A stretch of DNA of 38,439 nt from an uncultured Candidatus Poseidoniales archaeon (GTDB taxonomy: Archaea; Thermoplasmatota; Poseidoniia; Poseidoniales; Thalassarchaeaceae), in contig CABXQY010000005.1 of assembly GCA_902514485.1 (NCBI GenBank), positions 1 to 38,439 of the forward strand. The letters run 5' to 3'. Below, piece after piece: positions 28,548-36,941 of the stretch. Position 1 is the stretch's first letter, and every line of letters starts with the position of its first letter. The notes below the pieces were generated by a model. The model did not search any database. It was not told where the DNA came from and saw nothing but the letters and a program-made list of their open reading frames with translations. Made by a program: the position numbers and the translations under genes.

Positions 28548-29042
28548 TTATTTTTTCTTCCTTAATTTCAGTTGTGATCCGCAGTCAATACATTCTCCCC
28601 AGTCTGATTTTTTCTTATTCGGTACATCAGGATTAGGAAACTCTTTCTTACATGCTACACATCTTAACTCCCATTCCCATAATTTACTAATTCCATCTGT
28701 TGAAACTGTTATCCAATCGATTCCTGCCCTTTCTGCTATATTTTGCAGTCTGTAGTCATCAGTTACGAGCGTTCTTTTTTCACCAATTGACAATGCTAAT
28801 AAATCTAGATCTACTCTAGATAATCCAGCCATATCTCCGGTTTCAATAGCTAACCTACTCGCTTTAGATATACTTTCTTCAGTTGGTATCATCCATACTA
28901 AGTTAGCTGCATTAATCACTACTTCTCTTTCCGGAGCAATTCGAATTAATTCCTCTTTCTGAGATGGTATCACAAGACAACTATCCATCCTATTTATTGG
29001 CCATGATATCAAGGCCGCTGTATCAAGAACCTCTCCACCCAT
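28548..29042 (-). CDS. Nob1-like PIN domain + zinc ribbon endoribonuclease
   Basis: LDTAALISWP, SRVDLDLLALSIGEKRTLVTDDYRLQNIAERAG, C-terminal CVACKKEF..CIDCGSQLKLRKK. Confidence 0.82.
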   Translation of the reverse strand: MGGEVLDTAALISWPINRMDSCLVIPSQKEELIRIAPEREVVINAANLVWMIPTEESISKASRLAIETGDMAGLSRVDLDLLALSIGEKRTLVTDDYRLQNIAERAGIDWITVSTDGISKLWEWELRCVACKKEFPNPDVPNKKKSDWGECIDCGSQLKLRKKK

Positions 29043-29145
29043 AATGTTGCGAGTCGATACTTACATATCAGTAATCGGTGTAATCTCGTACCTATGTTCG
29101 GAAAATGTTCATTCGGGTAATGAGACAGGACTCTTTGTGAGTGGT

Positions 29146-29739
29146 ATGAGCCCAAGTGACTATTTCCAACCATTTATTGATTGGGCAGATGGTTTTGGTC
29201 TACTTGGATTGGCTTTGGTTTCAGCCTCTGAGGCTGCTTTACAACCAATCCCTCCTGATGTTTTAGTAATACCTATGGTGGTTGAAGCAGATAGTTTTTT
29301 ATCAATATCAATAATAGTATTGGTCGCAACACTTAGTAGTGTTTTTGGGGCATTTATTGGATATGCCATAGGGTACTATGGCGGAATCCCGATATTAGGG
29401 AAATTTGTCAGTCAAGCCAACATAAATCGTCTTAATTCTTTAACCGAGAAATATGGTGCTACTGGAGTATTTATCGCGGCTGTTTCTCCAATACCTTACA
29501 AAGCATTAGCTTGGATTGCTGGTGCCGGCCGTATGGATATCCGACTTTTTGCATTAGCAGGTTTTTTTGGTCGAAGTATTAGATTTGGTTCTATTGGGAT
29601 ACTGATTGGAGTTTATGGTGAATCTGTAAAGAGCTCATTTACATGGTTAAATTTCAGTATTATGGCTATGATTTGTATCATTATCTCAATTCCATTAGTT
29701 AATTGGTGGAATTCATTAAATGTGGAGACTTCTCAATGA
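29146..29739 (+). CDS. DedA/YqaA-like (SNARE-associated/VTT) membrane protein
   Basis: SEAALQPIPPDVLVIPMVV, GAFIGYAIGYYGG, FIAAVSPIPYKALAWIAGAGRMDIRLF. Track start at 29044. Confidence 0.8.
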   Translation: MSPSDYFQPFIDWADGFGLLGLALVSASEAALQPIPPDVLVIPMVVEADSFLSISIIVLVATLSSVFGAFIGYAIGYYGGIPILGKFVSQANINRLNSLTEKYGATGVFIAAVSPIPYKALAWIAGAGRMDIRLFALAGFFGRSIRFGSIGILIGVYGESVKSSFTWLNFSIMAMICIIISIPLVNWWNSLNVETSQ

Positions 29740-31871
29740 TAAGGTCCCAAGTAATTTCGTTTCTGATAGTATTAATTTTCATTACACAACCTTTTGCATT
29801 ATCTCCAAATAATTCTATTACTCGGTTCGAAGAGAACAACTCTAATGTCGATGTAAGATATTCTATTGAGTATACAGATAACCACACTACAGTAGAGATT
29901 GGTCCTTCTTCTAGAAAAGCCATATTAGAGATGCCTGGTGGCCATAATACTACCTATAGATTACCATTAGTTGTTGCTTTACATGGTTTTACTAATTCAG
30001 GTTCTTTTGTTTCTTCATACTTTGATTTAATAGAAAGTGTACATAAAAACGGTCATCTTTTATTGAGACCAGATGGGTCTTACAGTGCTACTGGTCAGAG
30101 GTACTGGAATGCCACTGATGCATGCTGTAATATTTGGGGTGAAGATGTTGATGATGTTTCTTGGCTGACAGTTTTGATAAATGAGGCAATTACATATCAC
30201 GGCGCAGATCCTGAGGGAATAATACTCGTGGGCCATTCCAATGGTGGTTTCATGGCTCATCGTATGGCCTGTGAAAGAGGCGATATGATCAGAGCTGCAA
30301 TATCTCTTGCAGGAGCCACATATTCTGATTTTAATGATTGTCAAAATACAGGTTACCCCAACATCTTACAAATACATGGAACCCTAGACTCTGTAATTCA
30401 GTATGATGGTGGTTCATTATTTGGTGGCAACTATCCCTCAGCGCCTCAAACAGTTAATTTTTGGGCGAATCGCTCAGGATGTGATACCTCTCTAACTTTG
30501 ATAGATGAATTAGATATTATTTCTCCTAGTGGACAAAATGATACGATTGAATATGAATATCTAAATTGTAACTCAGGTAATCGTGTTTCTCTTTGGAAAA
30601 TTCCAGATGGAGGTCATCTACCCGCTGTTTCTTCCGCAAGTGGTGATGATTTCGCTGAAACAATACTAAATTGGGGTCTAACTGGTTATTTTCCTGATTC
30701 TGATGGAGATGGTTTCAGAGATGATGTAGATGAATTCCCCCATGATCCTCTTGAAAATCAAGATACTGATGGCGATGGAGTAGGAGATAATTCTGATGCC
30801 TTTCCTTATGATTCCAATGAGACATTAGATTCTGATGGTGATGGCGTTGGAGATAATTCTGATGCATTTCCCAATGATTCGACTGAAACAGTAGATTCAG
30901 ACAACGATGGAGTGGGAGATAATTCAGATTCTTTCCCTAACGATTCAACTGAAACAGTAGATTCAGATAATGATGGAGTAGGGGATAATTCTGATGAGTT
31001 CCCAAATGATTCTAGTGAAATTTCAGATACTGATAGAGATGGCATTGGGGATAATTCTGATCTTTTCCCTCTTAATCCGAACGAATATCTAGATTCAGAT
31101 GGTGATGGAGTAGGAGATAATTCTGATATGTTCCCATATAATCCATTAGAGAACATGGATTCTGATGGCGATGGTATTGGAGATAACTCAGATGCTTTCC
31201 CTTATGATTCAAATGAGACTTTAGATTCAGATAATGATGGAGTAGGAGATAATTCTGATATGTTCCCATATAATCCAGGTGAAACAATTGATTCAGATAA
31301 TGATGGAGTGGGAGATAATTCTGATGTTTTCCCTCTTAATCCGAACGAATATCTAGATTCAGATAATGATGGAGTAGGAGATAACTCAGATGCTTTCCCT
31401 TATGATTCAAATGAGACTTTAGATTCAGATAATGATGGAGTAGGAGATAATTCCGATGCTTTCCCTAATGATTCCAATGAGGTATCTGATTTAGATGGTG
31501 ATGGCGTTGGAGATAATTTAGATATGTTCCCCGAAGATTCTAATGAAACAATTGATTTTGACAATGATGGCGTTGGAGATAATTCAGATATGTTTCCAAA
31601 TAATCCTAGTGAATATTTAGATTCAGATGGTGATGGCGTTGGAGATAATTCTGATGCCTTTCCTTATGATTCCAATGAGACATTAGATTCTGATGGTGAT
31701 GGTGTTGGAGATAATTCTGATTTTTTCCCTACAGATTCGGAAAGATGGGTTAAATCTGACACTCAAAATCCCTTACCAATATTCTACCTATTAGCTTTAA
31801 TTTCATTTCTCTTTTTAGTATCTTATTATTCTCCATCTAGTCGGTCTATTGAAGATGATATAGATGATTAA
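29736..31871 (+). CDS. Secreted PHB-depolymerase/LpqC-like esterase with TSP3-like repeats and C-terminal TM anchor
   Basis: Signal peptide, LPLVVALHGFTNSG, GHSNGGFMAHRMAC nucleophile elbow, 16 DSDGDGVGDNSD repeats, TM IFYLLALISFLFLVSYY; ATGA overlap with upstream gene. Confidence 0.82.
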   Translation: MIRSQVISFLIVLIFITQPFALSPNNSITRFEENNSNVDVRYSIEYTDNHTTVEIGPSSRKAILEMPGGHNTTYRLPLVVALHGFTNSGSFVSSYFDLIESVHKNGHLLLRPDGSYSATGQRYWNATDACCNIWGEDVDDVSWLTVLINEAITYHGADPEGIILVGHSNGGFMAHRMACERGDMIRAAISLAGATYSDFNDCQNTGYPNILQIHGTLDSVIQYDGGSLFGGNYPSAPQTVNFWANRSGCDTSLTLIDELDIISPSGQNDTIEYEYLNCNSGNRVSLWKIPDGGHLPAVSSASGDDFAETILNWGLTGYFPDSDGDGFRDDVDEFPHDPLENQDTDGDGVGDNSDAFPYDSNETLDSDGDGVGDNSDAFPNDSTETVDSDNDGVGDNSDSFPNDSTETVDSDNDGVGDNSDEFPNDSSEISDTDRDGIGDNSDLFPLNPNEYLDSDGDGVGDNSDMFPYNPLENMDSDGDGIGDNSDAFPYDSNETLDSDNDGVGDNSDMFPYNPGETIDSDNDGVGDNSDVFPLNPNEYLDSDNDGVGDNSDAFPYDSNETLDSDNDGVGDNSDAFPNDSNEVSDLDGDGVGDNLDMFPEDSNETIDFDNDGVGDNSDMFPNNPSEYLDSDGDGVGDNSDAFPYDSNETLDSDGDGVGDNSDFFPTDSERWVKSDTQNPLPIFYLLALISFLFLVSYYSPSSRSIEDDIDD
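30696..31751 (+). repeat. Coding tandem repeat, 16 x 66 bp (22 aa, TSP3-like calcium-binding motif)
   Basis: In-frame units D-[ST]-D-x-D-G-x-G-D-N-S-D-x-F-P-x-[DN]-[SP]-x-E-x-x, counted by reading the translation. Confidence 0.92.
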
Positions 31872-31937
31872 TTTATTTTTTTTTGTAGTAGTTTGAACCG
31901 TTGCGATTATGTGGGGTTCGCTTCTCGGCTGCTCACC

Positions 31938-32015
31938 GCTCGTGTGGTGTAGTTCGGTCCATCATGCCGCCCTTTCGAGGCGGCGACCCGGGTTCAAATC
32001 CCGGCACGAGCACCA
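31938..32015 (+). tRNA. tRNA-Glu(TTC), CCA encoded
   Basis: Acceptor GCTCGTG/CACGAGC, loop CTTTCGA with anticodon TTC, T-loop TTCAAAT, 3' ACCA. Confidence 0.95.
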
Positions 32016-32091
32016 AAAACTTCTTTTTTCGCTTGATTTTACATCATTGCAGGCAAAAGTAACATAAATCTCATACGGCGCTGTAACTTCA

Positions 32092-33162
32092 ATGTGGACC
32101 ATACTCGAGTCTTACTTTCAAGATTTACAGTCTTCAAGTACAATGATTCAAATTTCCGTTGGTATCTCAGTTAGCATAGTTGCTACTTTAATTTCCAGAT
32201 TAATTTTACGTGGACCAATTTTGAGGGCAATTAGTGCAAGTAATAACATATATGATGATCGTATTTTTAATTTAGCTACACCAATTCTCAATACAGGAGT
32301 ATTCCTGATAGGAATATGGTTGACTTTCCGTTTAGTGTTTGAAGAGGGATCCTTCGAGAGGTCTGCATTTGCAGGTGGTTCAGCTGCTATATTGCTCATA
32401 TTATTCGCTCAATTTCTTACTTCTTTAGTAGATGAATTTATTCCTTCTTTATTCGAATCAATGGACGAAAAAACATCTCTTGATCTGTCTACATTAAAAA
32501 CAATCACAGTAAGTACCTCGAAACTTCTTGCTTGGTTAGCAGCAATACTCATTGCCCTTGATCAAATGAATATTGATATTACTGCAATTGTTGCATCTGC
32601 AACTATACTCACATTAGTAATAGGGCTCGCACTACAAGAGACTGCAGCTAACCTCGTTTCAGGATTACTAATGCTACTTGACAAACCCTTCTCTAAAGGA
32701 GATAAAGTCATAGTAATGGGGGTCAAAGGAAGAGTCGATGATGTCGGTCTTATGACTACTAAAATTCGTACAGGTAACGAACGTTTAGTAGTAATACCAA
32801 ACACTACTCTTTCGGGCGAAATAGTGGAAAACTATGCATTAGGAGGGTCACGAGGTGATCAAGATTCAATGAATCTTCGATTCCGAATTCGAACTTCTCT
32901 AGACGCGGATCCCAAAATTGTAAAATCTTTAATATTGGATATAATTAATGATTGTAGTTTCACAATAGATAATCCAAAAACCGAAGTATTGCTCTACGAT
33001 ATAACTGAGTCTGCATTAGTTTTCCGACTTGATTGCTGGGTTGATGACTATAATAGCGAGAGGAAAGCTAAGGATTGGCTTCTTATAGAAATCTTAGAAA
33101 GATTCAAGTCAAATAATATTGGAATACCATATCCTCATCTCACAGTCAAACAGGAAGAGTGA
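32092..33162 (+). CDS. mscS: MscS-family mechanosensitive ion channel
   Basis: IGLALQETAANLVSGLLMLLDKPFSKGDKVIVMGVKGRVDDVGLMTTKIRTGNERLVVIPNTTL. Confidence 0.9.
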   Translation: MWTILESYFQDLQSSSTMIQISVGISVSIVATLISRLILRGPILRAISASNNIYDDRIFNLATPILNTGVFLIGIWLTFRLVFEEGSFERSAFAGGSAAILLILFAQFLTSLVDEFIPSLFESMDEKTSLDLSTLKTITVSTSKLLAWLAAILIALDQMNIDITAIVASATILTLVIGLALQETAANLVSGLLMLLDKPFSKGDKVIVMGVKGRVDDVGLMTTKIRTGNERLVVIPNTTLSGEIVENYALGGSRGDQDSMNLRFRIRTSLDADPKIVKSLILDIINDCSFTIDNPKTEVLLYDITESALVFRLDCWVDDYNSERKAKDWLLIEILERFKSNNIGIPYPHLTVKQEE

Positions 33163-33245
33163 TTTTTTTATTTATCCAATCTAATATTCTGATATTAGAA
33201 CTTACTTGTAAATCATTAAGATACAAACTTATGCCGAGTTAGAAT

Positions 33246-35003
33246 ATGTCTTTAGCCCCAACTAATTATGATTTCGGAAATGCCTCGAATTTTTCATTCG
33301 CAACTACGATAACTTGTGCCAATGAGGAAGCTAGAAAAATGTTTGTCCGTGCTTATGGACATATGCTGAATTATAATCATGAAGAAGCGATTGCATGCTT
33401 CAGTAAATGTGCAGAACTCGATCCCGATTGTGCTATGGCATGGTGGGGAATTGCATATTGTGTTTCTTCAAATTACAACTGGGCCCCGGGCCTAGGTTCA
33501 GGGCATGACCATATCCAAAAAGCAATAACTCTCAAAGATGGTTGTTCTGAGTTAGAAAAAGACCTTATTGATGCGCTAGCAGAACGTCACTCTGAAGAAG
33601 CTCGCGATGCAGCAGACCCTTCAGTCCTCAACATGGGTAATAGCCCTGAATTAAACGTAGCATTCGCGCATGCCATGGCTCCTCTTTATGAAAAATATAG
33701 TGGTAACTTAGATGTTACAGCAATTTACGTAGAGGCCCTAATGAATCTAAAGGCTTGGCAATTATGGGATAAAAATACAGCAACAGGAGAAATCACTCCT
33801 GCGGATGATAATACCTTACTTCTGGTTAAAATTTTGGAGGATGCCTTTGATAGTGGTGACGAAGCAAAAGTCCATCCAGCACTTTGTCACCTATACTGCC
33901 ACGCTCTAGAACTTTCACCATTCCCTGAGAGAGCTTTACCAGCAGCTGATGTACTACGTACTCTAATGCCAGGGCTAGGGCACTTGGTTCACATGCCATC
34001 TCACATTGATGCTTGGGTAGGACAATGGAAAGAGGCAATGGAATGTAATATTGCAGCAGTTGAGGCTGACGATAGATATGTTGAAATTACAGGTAATGAG
34101 TCACAATTCTACAAGTTTTACAGGATGCACAACCATCACTTTGTTGTATGGTGTGCAATGTTCGAAGGCCAATATGAAACAGCACTAAAGTATGCTCGTA
34201 AAGCAGTTAGCACACTACCTGCTGGAGATGCAGAATCTGGAGTTCAATTCATGTTAGCAGGAATCATACCAATGGGTGCAATCTTCCTTGAATCATATGT
34301 TACTATGCCATGGCATGTAATGATTAGATTTGGTAAGTGGGATGAAATTCTCGATGAACCTCTTCATACAGATAAAGACGTATTCCCTGCAGCAATTGCA
34401 ACACAGCACTATGCTAGAGGTGTAGCTTATGCCTCCAAGGGAATGGTTCCGGAAGCAGAAGCAGAACAAGTTTTGTTCAAGGAAGCATTACTGAACCCTG
34501 CTCTTGCAGGACGAGTACTGCATAACAATTTGATGTATCAAGATCCGAATGATGGACCATGTATCCTCTTGGTAAACGATGCTATACTCGATGGCGAGAT
34601 AGAATATCGCAGACAGTATCTAGCAAAGGAAAGTGGAAATGATTCTAACTTCAATGAAGCGTTTGATCATCTACGTCGTGGCGTAGATCTCTCGTTGAAT
34701 CTTGCATATAACGAACCTTGGGGACAAATGCAGCCAGTACGTCACATTCTGGGTGCACTTCTCCATGAACAAGGAGAGATCGAAGAAGCAGAAGCAGTTT
34801 ATCGTGCAGACATCAAACTCTGGAAAGATAACATGTGGGGGTTATTGGGTCTCAAACTTTGTCTCGAAGCTCGTGGCGACGCGCCTGAAGAGTTGGCTGA
34901 AGTTACTGCTTTGTTTAACGAACGCAGTTCTCGTGCTGACATTATGCCTGCAAAGACATGTTTCTGCGCACAGAACAGTGTCGAGAAGACTTGCTGTGAT
35001 TGA
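33246..35003 (+). CDS. TPR-like repeat protein with Cys-rich C-terminus
   Basis: AYGHMLNYNHEEAIACFSKCAELDPDCAMAWWGIAY; GLGHLVHMPSHIDAWVGQWKEA; C-terminal CFCAQNSVEKTCCD. Confidence 0.75.
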   Translation: MSLAPTNYDFGNASNFSFATTITCANEEARKMFVRAYGHMLNYNHEEAIACFSKCAELDPDCAMAWWGIAYCVSSNYNWAPGLGSGHDHIQKAITLKDGCSELEKDLIDALAERHSEEARDAADPSVLNMGNSPELNVAFAHAMAPLYEKYSGNLDVTAIYVEALMNLKAWQLWDKNTATGEITPADDNTLLLVKILEDAFDSGDEAKVHPALCHLYCHALELSPFPERALPAADVLRTLMPGLGHLVHMPSHIDAWVGQWKEAMECNIAAVEADDRYVEITGNESQFYKFYRMHNHHFVVWCAMFEGQYETALKYARKAVSTLPAGDAESGVQFMLAGIIPMGAIFLESYVTMPWHVMIRFGKWDEILDEPLHTDKDVFPAAIATQHYARGVAYASKGMVPEAEAEQVLFKEALLNPALAGRVLHNNLMYQDPNDGPCILLVNDAILDGEIEYRRQYLAKESGNDSNFNEAFDHLRRGVDLSLNLAYNEPWGQMQPVRHILGALLHEQGEIEEAEAVYRADIKLWKDNMWGLLGLKLCLEARGDAPEELAEVTALFNERSSRADIMPAKTCFCAQNSVEKTCCD

Positions 35004-35005
35004 TA

Positions 35006-35030
35006 TCTAAATGGTGGACGCTGGGGTCTG
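35006..35030. repeat. 25-bp direct repeat copy 1
   Basis: TCTAAATGGTGGACGCTGGGGTCTG, identical to 35624..35648. Confidence 0.92.
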
Positions 35031-35058
35031 CGAACCTGATTTGAATGAGCAATTTATA

Positions 35059-35427
35059 CTAGATTTTTTTTGTTGAATATGATGAGAGAGTTAGTGATAA
35101 TGCAGTACAATATGATTGTAGGTCTTCGTTAAGTTTTCTTTGAGTTTCAAAATCCTCGTTAGGAATGTAATAGTCAGACCAACTGCCATATCCACCTTGC
35201 ATTGATTGCCAATTTTCCCAAGCCAAATTCATCCCGTACGAATTTGGGTGCTGTGTGATATCCGATTTCATTTTCGCGAACCCTCTTCTCCAACTATCAG
35301 TTGCTGACATTGTAGAAGTTATCCAATCAATACACTCTATCGTCAAGTCAATATCTGACTGGTCAGCCGGTTTCGCATTTTGTTTTTCTGATTTTTTTTT
35401 GAATATTCTCGAGATAAAAGAAAACAT
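35059..35427 (-). CDS. Hypothetical 122-aa protein
   Basis: ATG at 35427 (MFSFISRIFKKKSEKQNAKPADQSDIDLTIECIDWITS...); no recognised family. Confidence 0.5.
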   Translation of the reverse strand: MFSFISRIFKKKSEKQNAKPADQSDIDLTIECIDWITSTMSATDSWRRGFAKMKSDITQHPNSYGMNLAWENWQSMQGGYGSWSDYYIPNEDFETQRKLNEDLQSYCTALSLTLSSYSTKKI

Positions 35428-35441
35428 TTTAATCAACTAAA

Positions 35442-35567
35442 TTAGATTTTCTCCTTGTCGTCTAAAGATAGTTTTTCCATATTTTTTTTGGCAGTTCTAC
35501 CTGCTATTTTAGAAATTAAATTCATGAGCCATGCATACATGATAACTCGCAGAACTACCATTTTCAT
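35442..35567 (-). CDS. Putative 41-aa small basic/hydrophobic ORF
   Basis: Own translation MKMVVLRVIMYAWLMNLISKIAGRTAKKNMEKLSLDDKEKI; 14 nt upstream of the 122-aa ORF start; below track cutoff. Confidence 0.3.
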   Translation of the reverse strand: MKMVVLRVIMYAWLMNLISKIAGRTAKKNMEKLSLDDKEKI

Positions 35568-35623
35568 ATATTTTTTGTTTATCTTGACTAATCTCGTGCC
35601 AGTTCATCTGAAATGGCATGGAC

Positions 35624-35648
35624 TCTAAATGGTGGACGCTGGGGTCTG
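35624..35648. repeat. 25-bp direct repeat copy 2
   Basis: TCTAAATGGTGGACGCTGGGGTCTG, identical to 35006..35030. Confidence 0.92.
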
Positions 35649-35672
35649 TATAACTTAGAAAAATAATCTAAA

Positions 35673-36473
35673 TTGAACTCATTCAATAGAATAACTGTTG
35701 AACTAGGGCCTCTCCGACAATATATGGTAGACCCTACAGTTGTGTTAATTCATTCTCAAGGGAACTCCGAAGGTCCTCTCCGTGAGGCAATAGAATTTTA
35801 TAATCCGAAAATGGTTTTTCTTATTAGCAATCATGGTGCTAGTGGTGCTCTTTTAGTAAACAAGCATCTTGAGGAGAAAGATACGAATAAACTTGGAAGA
35901 TTTGTTAAAGACATTGAGTATTCGGAATTACTATTCATTGAAGATGCCTTCAGTAGCGACACAGTATTACAAATGTTTACAGAAATAGATAATGCGAAAA
36001 ATAAAGCTAAAGAGATATCAGATTCACAGGAATTGAAATTCTATGCAGGAATTTCGGGAGGGACGAAGATGATGGTTGTTGGTTCTGCTTTGGCCGCAAT
36101 AAATGGCGGTATATCTACTTATTACGTGAATAAGGAGAGTCTAGAGGACTCAGACAATTTATTGTTAGAACTCGATTTTTTGAATGATTTAATGTCGACT
36201 ATATCTTGGCTTCGTGAACATTATGCAAACGAGAAAAACTTAGCTTATCTAGAAGAAGTCATCCGTCGTGATAAAAACAGATTATCGACGAATGCTACAG
36301 AAATCGCAGAATCAATGAAGCCAATAACTGAGAAATCGGTAAGGAATTCTATGAGGAAGTTGAAGATCAGATCACTAATTACATATGATGAATCCAAGAA
36401 ACCTTATCAATACAAACCTACTCAATTAGGGAAATATGTTGTAAAAATGTTCTATAATGGCCAAAATGAATGA
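35673..36473 (+). CDS. CARF-like sensor domain + winged-helix (HTH) putative regulator
   Basis: TVVLIHSQGNSEGPLREAIEFYNPKMVFLIS; FYAGISGGTKMMVVGSALAAINGGISTYYV (GGTK motif); C-terminal LSTNATEIAESMKPITEKSVRNSMRKLKIRSLI..TQLGKYVVKMF. TTG start; alternative ATG 35724. Confidence 0.7.
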   Translation: MNSFNRITVELGPLRQYMVDPTVVLIHSQGNSEGPLREAIEFYNPKMVFLISNHGASGALLVNKHLEEKDTNKLGRFVKDIEYSELLFIEDAFSSDTVLQMFTEIDNAKNKAKEISDSQELKFYAGISGGTKMMVVGSALAAINGGISTYYVNKESLEDSDNLLLELDFLNDLMSTISWLREHYANEKNLAYLEEVIRRDKNRLSTNATEIAESMKPITEKSVRNSMRKLKIRSLITYDESKKPYQYKPTQLGKYVVKMFYNGQNE

Positions 36474-36480
36474 TATTTCA

Positions 36481-36499
36481 CGGAAGTGATTTACTTCCG
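36481..36499. promoter_or_regulatory. Perfect inverted repeat CGGAAGT-N5-ACTTCCG
   Basis: 7-bp arms, 5-nt spacer, directly after the CARF-like gene stop; shares TTCCGA with the second inverted repeat. Confidence 0.55.
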
Positions 36500-36540
36500 A
36501 TTTGGATAATTTGGGGCAAAAAAACATTGAATTAGCCCTT

Positions 36541-36568
36541 TTCCGATACTCTATTATTTACATCGGAA
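36541..36568. promoter_or_regulatory. Inverted repeat TTCCGAT-N14-ATCGGAA around an AT-rich TATA-like stretch
   Basis: Spacer ACTCTATTATTTAC; lies 40 nt upstream of the 110-aa ORF. Confidence 0.5.
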
Positions 36569-36608
36569 GGAATTGGTTAGTAATAGAACTCAAACTTCGT
36601 AATAATTA

Positions 36609-36941
36609 ATGAGCCGAAAAAGCATCCACCCAACCAATCATGCTGTAGAACGTTTTGAGGAGAGAGTTCTCCCTCAACTTCCAGAATCTCAAAGGATAAT
36701 AATGCAGAAGAAAGAGAAAATCCGTCATACTCTTTACAAAATCACTCGGAGTATTGATATTGAAGAGGAGAGTAATTTAGCGATACATGTTAATGCCTTT
36801 TTAATTTTAAAGGGAAACCCGCCGATTCCTTTGACATTAGTTATTCATCCATTAAAAAAAATATTGCTTACTCTCTATATCTCACCTAATTGGGAAAATA
36901 TAGGTTCTCAAGAAAATCCTACCTGGAGGTTTTGTTTGTGA
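36609..36941 (+). CDS. Uncharacterised 110-aa protein with HxxxRFxER motif
   Basis: HPTNHAVERFEERVLPQLPESQ...LTLVIHPLKKILLTLYISPNWEN; overlaps viperin GTG (GTGA). Confidence 0.7.
   Translation: MSRKSIHPTNHAVERFEERVLPQLPESQRIIMQKKEKIRHTLYKITRSIDIEEESNLAIHVNAFLILKGNPPIPLTLVIHPLKKILLTLYISPNWENIGSQENPTWRFCL

Noticed and set aside
30060-31287. Minus-strand ORFs 30060..30344, 30806..31156 and 31072..31287
   Set aside because: They lie antisense to the esterase/TSP3 gene; the repetitive protein is a by-product of the repeated coding strand.
30696-31751. Regularly spaced near-identical repeats suggestive of CRISPR
   Set aside because: Repeats are contiguous 66-bp in-frame coding units without unique spacers; they translate to TSP3-like motifs.
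36481-36499. Inverted repeat as a Rho-independent-type terminator
   Set aside because: No T-run follows on the plus strand (an A-run occurs further downstream), and the motif recurs near the next promoter, so an operator is preferred though a hairpin role is not excluded.
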